A stretch of DNA of 64,000 nucleotides from Deltaproteobacteria bacterium. GTDB lineage: Bacteria; Desulfobacterota; Binatia; UBA9968. A program made the translations under genes and the position numbers. The DNA lies in contig JACPSE010000185.1 in assembly GCA_016193465.1 (NCBI GenBank), positions 1-64,000 on the forward strand, read 5' to 3'. The number at the start of each line of letters is the position of its first letter. Position 1 is the first letter of the stretch. The notes beneath the pieces are model-generated. The model had not been told where the DNA came from and searched no databases. It worked only from the letters and a program-made list of their open reading frames with translations. This document shows positions 52,726 through 62,584 of this stretch, one piece after another.

Positions 52726-53700
52726 TCATGAGTTTTGTTGTCTAAGGTCCTCAACGTCAGCGTCTGTCACGGGATTCATCGGATGCCCCTTGGGCTGGAG
52801 AACCTGACAGCTATATTTTTTGCCTTTCTTGGTGGTGATTTCTGCGATACCTGCTGAGTGGAATTCGTCTAGCTTAGGGTCCGGCTCTACAAAAATCTTA
52901 TCTGCCAGCTCCCGCCACCTTGGATCTCGCAGCTTCTCGTGTGAGTACTGCTCAGGCCCTACTGCCCGATCCAGGATAGCAACTGCGGTAGTGTAATAAG
53001 AACTGTGGTCCGCCGTCTCCTTGGTTTTGGGATATCGACGCGTTGCGTGACTGGCGTGGCGCCGGTAGTCATGCGAGGTTGTCCTAATCCTCACCTCCGC
53101 CACATCCTCAGCTCTTATGTCGTGCTCTTTAACCAACGTCAAAGTCGCTTCTAGAGGGCCTTCTAAATTTCCATCGGCGGCAAGATTCTTGACCCAGGTA
53201 TTCAGGATTGTCCAGTCTCTCCTCGGCTGCCTCAACTTCTCCAAGTCCATCTCTGCTCCCGCCACTACCTCAGCGAGGCCGTGATGCCCCTCAAAGACAT
53301 TAAGAGGGCCCTTAAAACCTTTCTGCGCCAATAAGGCGCCCAGGATACCGTGATAAGCGCCGTAGGCAAACTTCAGATTTCTGGCCATGGTTATTTCCTC
53401 GTGCGGCGACTGCAAGATGCCCAGCTCTAGGGTGAAGCACCCTGCGATCGCCAGAGCATTCGCCATTTGCTCCTCGTTGAGCCCAAGGAGCCTACCCGCG
53501 ATTAAGGCCATTACGCAGAGGGTTTTAATAGTATCGGGCGCCCATCCTCGTCTACCTAGGACCCCGTGGTTCCCTCCCACAGAATCACAGACTTTACTCA
53601 AGAGTTCATAGGCCAAAACGATCGCTGTTATAACCTCCTGACCACTAGAGTGCTGATGCTCACCCACAGCTAAGATCGGGGGGATCGACTCGCCATGGTG
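52726..53700 (-). pseudogene. MmgE/PrpD family protein, truncated at both ends
   Basis: The core (IPPILAVGEHQHSSGQEVIT, then VMALIAGRLLGLNEEQMANA, FEGHHG, KETADHSSYY) is very similar to the intact gene at 61047-62453. About 130 N-terminal residues are missing. The C-terminus breaks at DADVED, where the paralogue continues EEKFRSLARKF. Upstream of 53700 similarity ends. It is a decayed duplicate of the 61 kb gene. Confidence 0.8.
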
Positions 53701-53767
53701 CCCCGTGTTGTCACGGCCCTTAACTCTTTTGGCGGAATTGCCTCACCACAAACTATTTCTTTCTCCT

Positions 53768-54889
53768 TTATTTATCCGCTTTCGGGAAACCGAAGGCTGC
53801 AATTATCTTCTCAATATATTCCTGAACCTTGGTGAAATGATCCCAGTCTATCACCGATAGCTTCTTCCCCCCGGTCACCTGTGCTGCTGCCGAGTTAGGA
53901 CTAAACACCGAGGCCTTAAACTCGTATTTATCTACTATCTCCTGACCCTCAGAAGAGGCGAGAAACTCAAGCCAGAGAAGAGCGGCATGGGGGTGATCGG
54001 CCGTATTGAGGATACCAACGGGTTGCTCAACAATCCTGATAGGGACAGGGTCAATGATCTTGTAGTTAAGGCTCCCTGTTGGGTCCTTGCTCATATGCCT
54101 CTTAACATTCTGGAAATTAATACCTAGGGAGAGGGAATGCTCTCCGGCAATTATGGCGGTGTTCATTCTGCTGGCGCCTCTAATCCACACGGGTTGCTGG
54201 GCGGCTAGCTTCCGGGCAAAATCTAACGTTCTTTCCAGGCCCCAGAAAGGCACTAGGTTGGCTACCGCCAAGGGCCGAATATCCGCGACGAATTTCCTTC
54301 CCTTGAACTCAGGTTTCAGAAAATCCTCCCACTTATCTGGGACCTTATCTTCCGAGATAAGCTTCCTGTTGTAGGGTACGGTTGTTACATTGCTTGTAAC
54401 GTCTACTGTGTGCCTCTCAACGGGGTGTATCATTCCGGGATGGATTTTAAGCACGCCCTGCTTGGACATGCCCAGGATGTCATGCTTCATTAGATAAGGC
54501 ATATACTCTTGGGCAAATTCGATGCGTATAGCGGCAATGTCCCACCCCTTAGCTTGTCCTGCCTTTATCTCCAGGAGAAGTCTCTGGTGAGCCTCTGTGC
54601 CCTGAATCTCCTCAACACGGATATCAGTGATAAAAGGATACTTTTGCTTAAATCCATTAACCAACGGCTTGTAAGTCGCGGGGTCCAGGCCAGTACCGGC
54701 CCTGAGTTTTCCCTCCTTCTTTGCCATGGCCACAATCTCGTCATGAGTGGTGAAAAAGATGTAGCCCTTAGCCTCAGCTTCCTGCTGGGCTTTCACCAGG
54801 TTAGGACTAGCTGCAATCGCATGCGTGGCAGCCAACATTAAAAGGAGAGTGGAGGAACCAACCATTTTGTTAAGAATCGTAATCCTCAT
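53768..54889 (-). CDS. Fe(III)/spermidine-type extracellular substrate-binding protein
   Basis: 373 aa. AAAAGGAGGCAGATC precedes ATG 54889. Signal peptide MVGSSTLLLMLAATHAIAA, then a type II periplasmic receptor (VPYNRKLISEDKVPDKWEDF, FWGLERTLDFARKLAAQQPV, DHPHAALLWLEFLASSEGQE). Highly similar to the gene at 59886-61013. No transporter partner genes. Upstream lies an IS256-type remnant. Confidence 0.88.
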   Translation of the reverse strand: MRITILNKMVGSSTLLLMLAATHAIAASPNLVKAQQEAEAKGYIFFTTHDEIVAMAKKEGKLRAGTGLDPATYKPLVNGFKQKYPFITDIRVEEIQGTEAHQRLLLEIKAGQAKGWDIAAIRIEFAQEYMPYLMKHDILGMSKQGVLKIHPGMIHPVERHTVDVTSNVTTVPYNRKLISEDKVPDKWEDFLKPEFKGRKFVADIRPLAVANLVPFWGLERTLDFARKLAAQQPVWIRGASRMNTAIIAGEHSLSLGINFQNVKRHMSKDPTGSLNYKIIDPVPIRIVEQPVGILNTADHPHAALLWLEFLASSEGQEIVDKYEFKASVFSPNSAAAQVTGGKKLSVIDWDHFTKVQEYIEKIIAAFGFPKADK

Positions 54890-55145
54890 GATCTGCCTCC
54901 TTTTCGATTATCAGGATTTTTGAGAGATCTTCTCGACCGTCTGCCTGCTCTGCCTCAATTGCTGCCATCACCTGCATATCCCTTGACCCTGTTGAACCCC
55001 TGCTCGCAGTGAAGCACAGCTCCCAACAAGCGCTGAGCCATCCGACTCCCACGATACCGCTGGAGGTTCCCCTCGCAATCCCTGACCGTAGAGAACATGC
55101 TCTCAATGGGATTGGTCGAGTGCAGCGTCTTTCTCAATAAGAGTT
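54890..55145 (-). pseudogene. IS256/mutator-type transposase C-terminal fragment
   Basis: LRKTLHSTNPIESMFSTVRD, RYRGSRMAQRLLGAVLHCEQ and GFNRVKGY are the C-terminal signature of mutator-family transposases. A frameshift near 54985 leads to QVMAAIEAEQADGREDLSKI. The rest of the element and its ends are absent. It overlaps the end of the cupin gene region. Confidence 0.75.
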
Positions 55146-55147
55146 GG

Positions 55148-55573
55148 TTAGGGTACAACCTTACCAGGTTTAATGGTCACGTCTTTGATGTTTTGGACCA
55201 GGGCGGCCACATGGAGGAGTTCCAGCGGCTCGTCCCCGACGCTTTCAAACCAGTAGCTAAACCCCCGTGGTATAAGAATGCCCTCATGCTTTCCAAGTTC
55301 CGAAATAACCACATCACCTTCGCCATAGTAACGGGCACGTCCCTCTAGGACCATCCAAAACCCGTCGTTCCCAGGGTGGTAGTGCAGTTCGTCTTCGCCT
55401 CCTTCTACAAGGACCTTCACGTCCGCCCTCACCAGGTCGGACCTGCACAATCGGAAGCTGGCCTTGCCCTTCGCCGTTGATGACCGTCTCCAGTCTTTGA
55501 TCGTACCAATCTTTGATAGTGTAGGATCAACGTCCGGCCGTTTGTACTTGAATACTTGGGGTTGGTCTGCCAT
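55148..55573 (-). CDS. Single-cupin protein
   Basis: 141 aa from ATG 55573, with AAAGGAGG just upstream. One cupin barrel: HYHPGNDGFWMVLEGRARYY, then GILIPRGFSYWFESVG. A metal site is possible through H-x-H and a later Glu. It sits between two transposase remnants in the CapA/PrpD/SBP region, so it may have arrived separately. Function unknown. Confidence 0.75.
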   Translation of the reverse strand: MADQPQVFKYKRPDVDPTLSKIGTIKDWRRSSTAKGKASFRLCRSDLVRADVKVLVEGGEDELHYHPGNDGFWMVLEGRARYYGEGDVVISELGKHEGILIPRGFSYWFESVGDEPLELLHVAALVQNIKDVTIKPGKVVP

Positions 55574-55687
55574 GTGGCCCTCCTTTGCAATTGCTTTCAA
55601 TACCGTTCTACTTCAGGGGTTTCGGGGACTCTCCTTTTTGCGACTACCAGACGGCTGTAAATTTCCGCGGGCTTACGCCCGTGGCTT

Positions 55688-55840
55688 TCACTCGAATGCA
55701 AGCTTCGCTTGTCCCAACAAGAGCAACTTAACCATCCTTTTCACATTCATCACCAAAAAAGTCATGATGGGCTGAATGGCCATTTTCACTCTCCCAACGG
55801 TAACGGGCTCGACCTAATCCACGCCACTTCTTGCCTCCCC
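55688..55840 (-). pseudogene. IS1182-type transposase C-terminal fragment
   Basis: GKKWRGLGRARYR in one frame and, after a one-base shift, MAIQPIMTFLVMNVKRMVKL in the next. This matches the end of IS1182-like DDE transposases (the ...GL.RARYRG..K...Q...T....N.KRMV... pattern). The remainder is absent. It lies just after the stop of the CapA-like gene. Confidence 0.55.
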
Positions 55841-55857
55841 GGCGCTAAATCAGTCCT

Positions 55858-56958
55858 TTAGGTACGGATCACAACCTCATCCCCCTCCCAGGAGAATTTG
55901 GTGTCAAGCCTTTGGTCCCGGCAGCACCACTCCATATAGTCAAATACCTCAGAGCTACGCTTGTCGGAGCGGGATAAGACCTCAGGTTGTGCGCGCTTGT
56001 TAATCATCAGGGGCAAGTAGGAGACCCGCTCGATCTTCTTATCAGCAATGATACACTTAGCGATGATCGATTTTCTTGAATCAACGGGGAAGTCATAGTC
56101 AGGATATTCTGGATCCAGCTCCATACCGTATATCGCCTTAAAGGGGCTTCTATACCCTTGAGGAGCAGGCGAGACGAAGTTGCAAAGGCTATAGAAGATC
56201 ACCTTCCCTTTATAGACCTCGATTCCTTTCAGGATGTGGGCATGGTGGCCTAGAATTACATCGACGCCAGCATCGATGGCGGCATAGCCTACTTCTTTTT
56301 GATACATGGCTATCATAGCGGGGACATGATGGACTCCCCAGTGAATAGACATTATGACCACATCTGCCAAAGGCCTTACCTTCTTAATATCCTCCACCAT
56401 TGCTGCCAAGTCACCCTTATTGGCGAAGGTGAGGACCCTAGGAGGAGTCCCCGGCTGCCAATCGACCTGTTCATAAGAGGTGAAGGCTCTCATAGGGGCA
56501 CAACCTGATTTGTCGGGTCGGGCCTCGTATCCCTTTGGCACGACCGAACAATAAGCGAGGAAAGCGACTTTGGTTCCTTTGCGCTCCAATACCACGGGCT
56601 TTCGTGCCTCATCGATGTTCTTACCCGCGCCTACCACAGCGATGTTGTTCTTTGTCAGGGTATCGATGGTCTCGAAGAAGGCCTGTTCGCCACGGTCTAA
56701 GTGGTGGTTGCTGGCAAAAGCCATTACGTCGAAGCCTGCGTAGGTCAGCCCAGAAACCCTCTCGGGGTTCATCCGCCTACTACCGGGGAACATATGCATT
56801 TGGGGCTCGCCTTTCTCGGAGAGGTTGTGTTCCAACTGGCCAAAGAGAATGTCGGCCTGCTTAAGGGTGGGTAATGCCAATTCAAAAAGGTATTCAGGGT
56901 TGGGTCGGTCAGGGACTACGTCTCCAACTCCGTAAACAGAAACTTTCTCTGGGTTCAT
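55858..56958 (-). CDS. CapA-like metallophosphoesterase-fold protein
   Basis: 366 aa. GVGDVVPDRPNP at the start, FASNHHLDRGEQAF, MSIHWGVHH and ILGHHAHI are the PGA_cap (CapA) metal-site motifs. No signal peptide, unlike capsule-synthesis CapA proteins, so it may be cytoplasmic. Nearly identical over long stretches to the gene at 62585-63688; the first 45 bp upstream of both are also alike (GAACA, TTGCCTC). In relatives the substrate is unknown. Confidence 0.88.
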   Translation of the reverse strand: MNPEKVSVYGVGDVVPDRPNPEYLFELALPTLKQADILFGQLEHNLSEKGEPQMHMFPGSRRMNPERVSGLTYAGFDVMAFASNHHLDRGEQAFFETIDTLTKNNIAVVGAGKNIDEARKPVVLERKGTKVAFLAYCSVVPKGYEARPDKSGCAPMRAFTSYEQVDWQPGTPPRVLTFANKGDLAAMVEDIKKVRPLADVVIMSIHWGVHHVPAMIAMYQKEVGYAAIDAGVDVILGHHAHILKGIEVYKGKVIFYSLCNFVSPAPQGYRSPFKAIYGMELDPEYPDYDFPVDSRKSIIAKCIIADKKIERVSYLPLMINKRAQPEVLSRSDKRSSEVFDYMEWCCRDQRLDTKFSWEGDEVVIRT

Positions 56959-57157
56959 TTTTCGCTCCTATCGAGGTATTTTGAACACCCTGTTGCCTCT
57001 TTGGTGATCAATTGCGCCTCTCACTAGTGCCACGAAAAAAGCGAACAAAAGTTGCGGTCTTGAAAAGAGCCTGACCGTCCGCCGGCTAGATGCTTTAGAC
57101 GCTTCGCTCACTCAGGATTACGGCTCTGGGTACGGATCGGTCGACCCTCGCCAGCCG

Positions 57158-58513
57158 CTATGCTCGGGCTGCCAAGAGCGCCATTAGCTTAGCTACATCA
57201 TCCAACTCTTCCAGGTGATAGGCAGTGTCCATTATCTGCTGGATCTGCTCATCGCGCAGAACTTTTTTGGCCAATCCCCTAAACTTCGCCTCTATTTCCT
57301 TGTCCGTCATGGGATATTGCGGTGCCCCCTTGGGGTAGTCCACCCTCCGGCTATAGCGCTGTCCATTCCCTGTCTTGATCTCGACCACTGCGGGCCACCG
57401 CTCCGGGAAAAGCTTGTCGAATTCGGCGTCGCCCTGGAACTCCATCCTTCCCATCAGCTCCAACACCCGGGAATCTTTCCACTGCTCCCGGGCGAACTGG
57501 TCGAGCCCCACCTCTCCTTCAAGGATGGCAATGGCCAACAGGTACGGCAAACTGTGGTCGGCTTCCTCCTGGCATTGGGGTCTGCGGGAGCAGTTCCGCA
57601 CTTTGGTCACGGCGCGGTCGAACACCTTAACGTGTACCATTTCCACCTGTTGCGCTTTTATCCCATGCTCCCGTACCAATTCAAGGACAGCAGTGATGGC
57701 CGTGTGGGATTTGTGATATGCTGGGAAGCACTTCATCCAGCCCCGTAGGACCGCCCAGGCCCCCTTGCGTTCCGTAAGAGGGGCTAGCGGGACACCCTCA
57801 AAGTCCCTGTTGTAGCTCTCGATTATGCTTGTGGGACCAGTAAACCCCTTCTGGGCTAGTAAAGCGGCGGTCACGCCGCTCTGGGAGGCAAAGGCGTGCG
57901 CCATGCACTTCATCCTACTGATGGCCTCCCCCTCGCCGTAGACGCTATTGATGGTGAAGTTGTGGCCGCCGGCAATGCCTATGGCATTGGCGATCTGCTC
58001 TGCGTTCAGCCCCAGGAGTCTCCCCGCCACCACTGGGGCAGCGAAGCCCCCGACTGTGGCGTGGAAGAAATTGGGCATAGCAAAGGTGTCCTGAAATCTG
58101 AACTGGACCTCGTACCCCAGGATGACCGCCACGATCAGCTCCTTGCCGCTGGCATGCTCTCGCTCAGCCACCGCTAGCGCCTCGGCGATGGTGTTGCTTG
58201 GGTGGACGCTCGACACGCTACGAGAGGAGTAGGTGTCATTGAAGTCCAGGTAACGGATCATCGCGCCATTGGCCAGGGTAGCATTGGGACAACTGGTTTT
58301 CAGCCCGCTTCCGATGATGGTGGACTCCGGTGTACCGCCCAGCCCTTCCACTATGGTACGGACAATCGAACAGGGCTCACTGGCATAGGCCCCCAATGCG
58401 CAGCCAATGCTGTCCAGGATTAGTCGCTTGGTTCGTTCTACCGCCTGCTGCGGTATGTCTTCGTATCTCAGGTCTGCGGCAAACCGGCCCAGCGCCACAG
58501 CAGCCGTATCCAT
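57158..58513 (-). CDS. MmgE/PrpD family protein
   Basis: 451 aa from ATG 58513 with GGAGG upstream. PrpD-type enzymes dehydrate 2-methylcitrate; other members are isomerases or epimerases of dicarboxylic acids. Typical blocks: AVERTKRLILDSIGCALGAY, RYLDFNDTY, GRLLGLNAEQIANAIGIAGG, EADHSLPYLLA. It is a distant paralogue of the 61 kb PrpD gene and lies downstream of the 380-aa bicupin gene. Confidence 0.88.
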   Translation of the reverse strand: MDTAAVALGRFAADLRYEDIPQQAVERTKRLILDSIGCALGAYASEPCSIVRTIVEGLGGTPESTIIGSGLKTSCPNATLANGAMIRYLDFNDTYSSRSVSSVHPSNTIAEALAVAEREHASGKELIVAVILGYEVQFRFQDTFAMPNFFHATVGGFAAPVVAGRLLGLNAEQIANAIGIAGGHNFTINSVYGEGEAISRMKCMAHAFASQSGVTAALLAQKGFTGPTSIIESYNRDFEGVPLAPLTERKGAWAVLRGWMKCFPAYHKSHTAITAVLELVREHGIKAQQVEMVHVKVFDRAVTKVRNCSRRPQCQEEADHSLPYLLAIAILEGEVGLDQFAREQWKDSRVLELMGRMEFQGDAEFDKLFPERWPAVVEIKTGNGQRYSRRVDYPKGAPQYPMTDKEIEAKFRGLAKKVLRDEQIQQIMDTAYHLEELDDVAKLMALLAARA

Positions 58514-58605
58514 GCAACGCCTCCTTTGTTCAACTGGCCCTACTTTATCAAGAAAGTCTATGAAACAGACCCAAAAGGCCCGACCCCTACGCTTCACGCT
58601 CTCTC

Positions 58606-59748
58606 TTATCCAGACTTCCTGGGGTGCCAGTCAAAGGTTTTGACTTTGTAAGCCTCTTCGGGCATCAGACTTGTAATCCCTCTTTTGCCGAGCTCCTCTT
58701 CGAACTTCCTTCGGATCCACGGATCCTCATCACAGTATTCAATCTCGTCCTTGGCGCGATCTTCTATCTTTTCTGCGTGTCCACGAAACTGCCGCGGTGG
58801 TTGCAGAGCCAAATACCTGGCCGGAGTTGCACCTACGTTGAAGTGCTGATGAAACCATCTATTGGGAGGCACAAACATGCTTCCCTCGTGCCACGGAGCG
58901 ACAATCTTTTCCTTGCCTTCCTCCCACAAGACCGAATATCCCTCGCCTCCGGTGATGACAAGGGCACGCCCCGGCCCGTGCCGCCCTGCTTTCTTGTAGG
59001 TCCGATTGGGAAAGACCGACATGTGACAGGACATCTCTGAATCGGGAAACATAATATAGACGCTAGAGCCTCCTTTCACGTTGGGACTGAAAATATTCCA
59101 AGCTTGCATGTCAGGGAAGAAATTGCCGAGCCAGTAGGCGCTTCTTCCACCCCAGACATGGGCAGGATTTCCATCCGTGACGAGCTTCGCCTCAGAGTAA
59201 AGATCGCCGCCCCGTCCCAGGTGGTCCTCTGCCTGAAAGGGGTTGTCGAAGTAAAAACGCGGCTCCGCGACGAGCGACATTGCCAGTGCCAGGTAACTGT
59301 AGCGCAGCACCCTGGCCGGCTTGTCGCCTCGCATATTACCCAGTTGCTGAAAATAATTGTGGGGAATTTGAAACAAACTGCGATCTTGCCATTCAAAAGT
59401 CTTTTTTGGGGCTCCGTCCGCGGCCCAAATGGTGGTCATGCCTCGGCCCTCTAACACGTAAATGACCTCATCCAAGGCGAATCTCACGGGAGGCAGCGTT
59501 TTCCCTGCCGGGATCTCCATGACCATGGCAGAAGTGATCCCTTCCTGCCCCATGAGTTGAATAAACGCCGCATTACACTGGCGCTCTTCCCACCATCCGA
59601 GCTCAACAGTTCTCAAATCCTCGATGTGGTACCCCCGATGGATCGGTATTCCGACCGACTCCATCCAAAGATCGTAAGTATATTCCTTGACCTCTACGTC
59701 CGGATTACTCGATGCATACACTTTTGTAGCAATTTTTTCTTCTTGCAT
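58606..59748 (-). CDS. Bicupin protein, paralogue of the one at 38.0 kb
   Basis: 380 aa. Shared layout with the 38 kb protein: GYHIEDLRTVELGWWE, EVIYVLEGRGMTTIW, KTFEWQDRSLFQ, GRHGPGRALVITGGEGYSVL and WFHQHFNVGATPARYLAL. In barrel 1 the metal-binding histidines are largely missing, in barrel 2 HxH is reduced. This may be a binding protein or an enzyme with one active barrel. Located between SBP and PrpD genes with about 90-140 bp gaps. Confidence 0.8.
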   Translation of the reverse strand: MQEEKIATKVYASSNPDVEVKEYTYDLWMESVGIPIHRGYHIEDLRTVELGWWEERQCNAAFIQLMGQEGITSAMVMEIPAGKTLPPVRFALDEVIYVLEGRGMTTIWAADGAPKKTFEWQDRSLFQIPHNYFQQLGNMRGDKPARVLRYSYLALAMSLVAEPRFYFDNPFQAEDHLGRGGDLYSEAKLVTDGNPAHVWGGRSAYWLGNFFPDMQAWNIFSPNVKGGSSVYIMFPDSEMSCHMSVFPNRTYKKAGRHGPGRALVITGGEGYSVLWEEGKEKIVAPWHEGSMFVPPNRWFHQHFNVGATPARYLALQPPRQFRGHAEKIEDRAKDEIEYCDEDPWIRRKFEEELGKRGITSLMPEEAYKVKTFDWHPRKSG

Positions 59749-59885
59749 ATTATTTCTCCTCCTTAACTACTATTGCTTGAGTAAATGTCACACCTCTTCC
59801 CTTCGTGGTGATTTTGGAATCGGACCTGGCCACTATCCGCTTGTGGTTGCCTCTCGTAAAGTCCAGAATCACGACAGCAATCCAT

Positions 59886-61013
59886 CTATTTATCCGCTTT
59901 CGGGAAACCGTAGGCTGCAAATATCTTCTCCATATATTCCCCCAACCTGGTGAAATGATCCCAGTCTACCACCGATAGCTCCTTCCCCCAGGTCATCTGT
60001 GCTGCGGTTGAGCCAGGAGTAAACACCGAGGCCCGAAGGTCGTATTTATCTAATATCTCCTGACCCTCAGGAGATGCGAGAAACTCGAGCCACAAGAGAG
60101 CGGCATGAGGGTGATCAGCCATATTGAGGATACCGCTGGCATTGTCAATATTCCTGGTAGGGACAGGCTCAACAATCTTATAGCTCAGGCTCCCTGTCGG
60201 GTCCTTCTTCATAGCCCTCTTAACGGCTTTGAAAGTAGAATTGAAGGTGAGGGCATACTCTCCGTTAGCTAGGGCGATGTTAATTCTGGTGGCTCCGCTA
60301 CTCCACGCGGGCTGCTGCGCGGCTAGCTTCCGGGCGAAATCCAACGTTCTTTCCAGGCCCCATGCAGGCACCAGGCCATATAGCTGATTGGGCCGAAAAT
60401 CCAAGACGAATTTCTTTCCCTTGAACTCAGGTTTCAGAAAATCCTCCCACTTAGCAGGGACCTTATCTTCCGAGATAAGCTTCCTGTTGTAGGGTACGAC
60501 TGATATGGCGCTTGTAACGCTTACTGTGTTCCTCTCAACGGGGTGAATCATTTTGGGATGGATTTTAAGCACACCATCTTTGGCCATGCCAAGGATGTCA
60601 TGCTTCGTCAGATAAGACATATACTCTTCGGCAAAGTCCGCGGGTATAAAGGTGATGTCCCACCCCTTAGCTTGTCCTGACTTTATCTCCAGGAGCAACC
60701 TCTGATAAGCCTCAGGGCCCTGGATCTCCTGAAGATGGATATCAGTGATAAAGGGATACTTCTGCTTAAATGCATTAGTCAACGGCTTGTAAGTCGGGGG
60801 ATCCACTACCATAAGTGCTCTGAGTTTTCCCTCCTTCTTTGCCATGGCTACAATCTCATCGTGAGTGGCAAAAAAGGTGTACCCCTTAGCTTCAGCTTCC
60901 TTTTTGGCTTTCAGTAGGGTAGGACTGGCTGCAACCGCATGCGTAGTAGCCAACATTAGTAATGAAAGGAGAGTGAAGGAACTAATGATTTTGTTAAGAG
61001 CCGTAGCCCTCAT
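59886..61013 (-). CDS. Fe(III)/spermidine-type extracellular substrate-binding protein
   Basis: 375 aa; GGAGGCGGGTC precedes ATG 61013. Signal peptide LLSLLMLATTHAVAASP, then VPYNRKLISEDKVPAKWEDF, AWGLERTLDFARKLAAQQPA and DHPHAALLWLEFLASPEGQE. Paralogue of the 53.8 kb gene. It lies 33 bp after the PrpD gene, so likely cotranscribed with it. Confidence 0.88.
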   Translation of the reverse strand: MRATALNKIISSFTLLSLLMLATTHAVAASPTLLKAKKEAEAKGYTFFATHDEIVAMAKKEGKLRALMVVDPPTYKPLTNAFKQKYPFITDIHLQEIQGPEAYQRLLLEIKSGQAKGWDITFIPADFAEEYMSYLTKHDILGMAKDGVLKIHPKMIHPVERNTVSVTSAISVVPYNRKLISEDKVPAKWEDFLKPEFKGKKFVLDFRPNQLYGLVPAWGLERTLDFARKLAAQQPAWSSGATRINIALANGEYALTFNSTFKAVKRAMKKDPTGSLSYKIVEPVPTRNIDNASGILNMADHPHAALLWLEFLASPEGQEILDKYDLRASVFTPGSTAAQMTWGKELSVVDWDHFTRLGEYMEKIFAAYGFPKADK

Positions 61014-61046
61014 GACCCGCCTCCTTTTGGGTTGAGTTCATAAGTT

Positions 61047-62453
61047 TTAAGAGATCTGCCCGGGAATAACTAGCAATTTTACTAACTTACCAATATCATC
61101 GAGCTTCTCTAAATTGTAGACAGTATCAGTGATCTGGCTCATCTGTTTCTCATCCATAAACTTCCTCGCCAAGCTGCGGAATTTCTCCTCTACGTCGGCG
61201 TCGGTCATTGGATTCATAGGAAGCCCCTTAGGATGGAGAACCTCACAGCGATATTTTTCCCCCTTCTTGGTGATAATTTCTGCAATACCTGGATAGCTGA
61301 ATCTCTCTAGCTTAGGTTCCGGCTCTACGAAAACCTTATCTATCAACTCCTGCACCGTAGGATCTTGCAGCTTCTCGTCTGAGAACTGCTCGGGCCCTAG
61401 TGCCCGGTCAACAATAGCAACCGCAGTGGCATAATATAAACTGTGGTCCGCTGTCTCCTTAGTTTTGGGATATCGACGCGTTGCCGGATCGGCCATGATC
61501 TGGTAGGTATACGAATTTGTTTTAATCCTAACCTCCGCTACATCTTCAGCTCTTATGTCGTGCTCTTTAACCAAGGTTAAAGTCGCTTCTATAGGGCCAT
61601 GCGTATGCCCACCGGCGGCAAAGTTCTTGACCCAGGTATACAGGATTGTCCAGTCTTTTCTCGGCTGCCTCAATTTCTCCAAGTCTATCTCTCCTCCCGC
61701 CACAACCTCATTAATCCCGTGATGCCCCTCAAAGACATTAAGCGGGCCTTTAAATCCTTTCTGCGCCAATAAGGCGCCAAGGATACCGCTATAAGCGCCA
61801 TACGGAAACCTCAGATTTCTGGCCATCGTCAATGTCTCTTTTCCCGCATGCAAGATGCCCAGCTCTAGAGTGAAGCACCCTGCGATAGACAGAGCATTTG
61901 CCATTTGCCCCTCGTTGAGCCCTAGAAGCCTACCTGCAACTAAGGCCATTATCCAGGGGCTTCTAGTCTCGTGCGCCCATCCTCGCTTATCTAGGACCGC
62001 GTGGGTCCTTCCCATAGAATCAAAGACTTTACTCAAGAGTTCGTAGGCCAAAACGATGGCCGTTATGACCTCTTGACCAGTAGAGTGCTGCCGCTCACCC
62101 ACAGCCAAGATTGGAGGGATCGACTCGCTGTGAAACCCTGCGTGGTGTGCCTCCTTTGTGAGGTAGCATCCACTCATATAGTCAAGGTAGCGGACCATAA
62201 CGCCGTTGGCCAAAGTGGCATATAGACAAGAGGTCTTGAGACCGCTGACGTAAACCGTTGATTCACCCGGCCCGTTTATCTCCTTAATCAGGCTCTGAAT
62301 GATTTGGCTTGGCTCACTCAGATAGCCGCCAAAGCCGATACCCAAGGTATCCAGCACCAGACGCTTAACTTCATGAACCACCTCTGGTGGCAGCTCATGG
62401 AAGGTTAACCCCTTAGCCTCTGCTGCTAATTGCTCAGCTATTGTCTTCGGCAT
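61047..62453 (-). CDS. MmgE/PrpD family protein
   Basis: 468 aa, complete, from ATG 62453 (AAGGAG 7-9 nt upstream). VHEVKRLVLDTLGIGFGGYL, VRYLDYMSGCY, GRLLGLNEGQMANALSIAGC, FEGHHG, KETADHSLYYATA and a C-terminal helix NLEKLDDIGKLVKLL. The broken gene at 52726 is its closest relative here. Upstream are the first codons of a lost SBP gene. Confidence 0.9.
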   Translation of the reverse strand: MPKTIAEQLAAEAKGLTFHELPPEVVHEVKRLVLDTLGIGFGGYLSEPSQIIQSLIKEINGPGESTVYVSGLKTSCLYATLANGVMVRYLDYMSGCYLTKEAHHAGFHSESIPPILAVGERQHSTGQEVITAIVLAYELLSKVFDSMGRTHAVLDKRGWAHETRSPWIMALVAGRLLGLNEGQMANALSIAGCFTLELGILHAGKETLTMARNLRFPYGAYSGILGALLAQKGFKGPLNVFEGHHGINEVVAGGEIDLEKLRQPRKDWTILYTWVKNFAAGGHTHGPIEATLTLVKEHDIRAEDVAEVRIKTNSYTYQIMADPATRRYPKTKETADHSLYYATAVAIVDRALGPEQFSDEKLQDPTVQELIDKVFVEPEPKLERFSYPGIAEIITKKGEKYRCEVLHPKGLPMNPMTDADVEEKFRSLARKFMDEKQMSQITDTVYNLEKLDDIGKLVKLLVIPGQIS

Positions 62454-62473
62454 TTCTGAGCTCCTTTCTTTGC

Positions 62474-62554
62474 TTAGCGAACCCACTGAAAAAGGAAGTC
62501 CCTTATCTCTTTTGACAAGGAAACAACGATTCTGTTAAGAACTGTAGTCCTCAT
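62474..62554 (-). pseudogene. Surviving 5' end of a third SBP gene
   Basis: GGAGGCGTGCC then ATG 62554: MRTTVLNRIVVS matches the starts MRATALNKIISS (61013) and MRITILNKMVGS (54889), including the ribosome site. After about 12 codons the similarity ends and a stop follows at 62474. The gene was apparently deleted except for its start. Confidence 0.65.
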
Positions 62555-62584
62555 GGCACGCCTCCTTTTTTAGAGTATGGAAGA

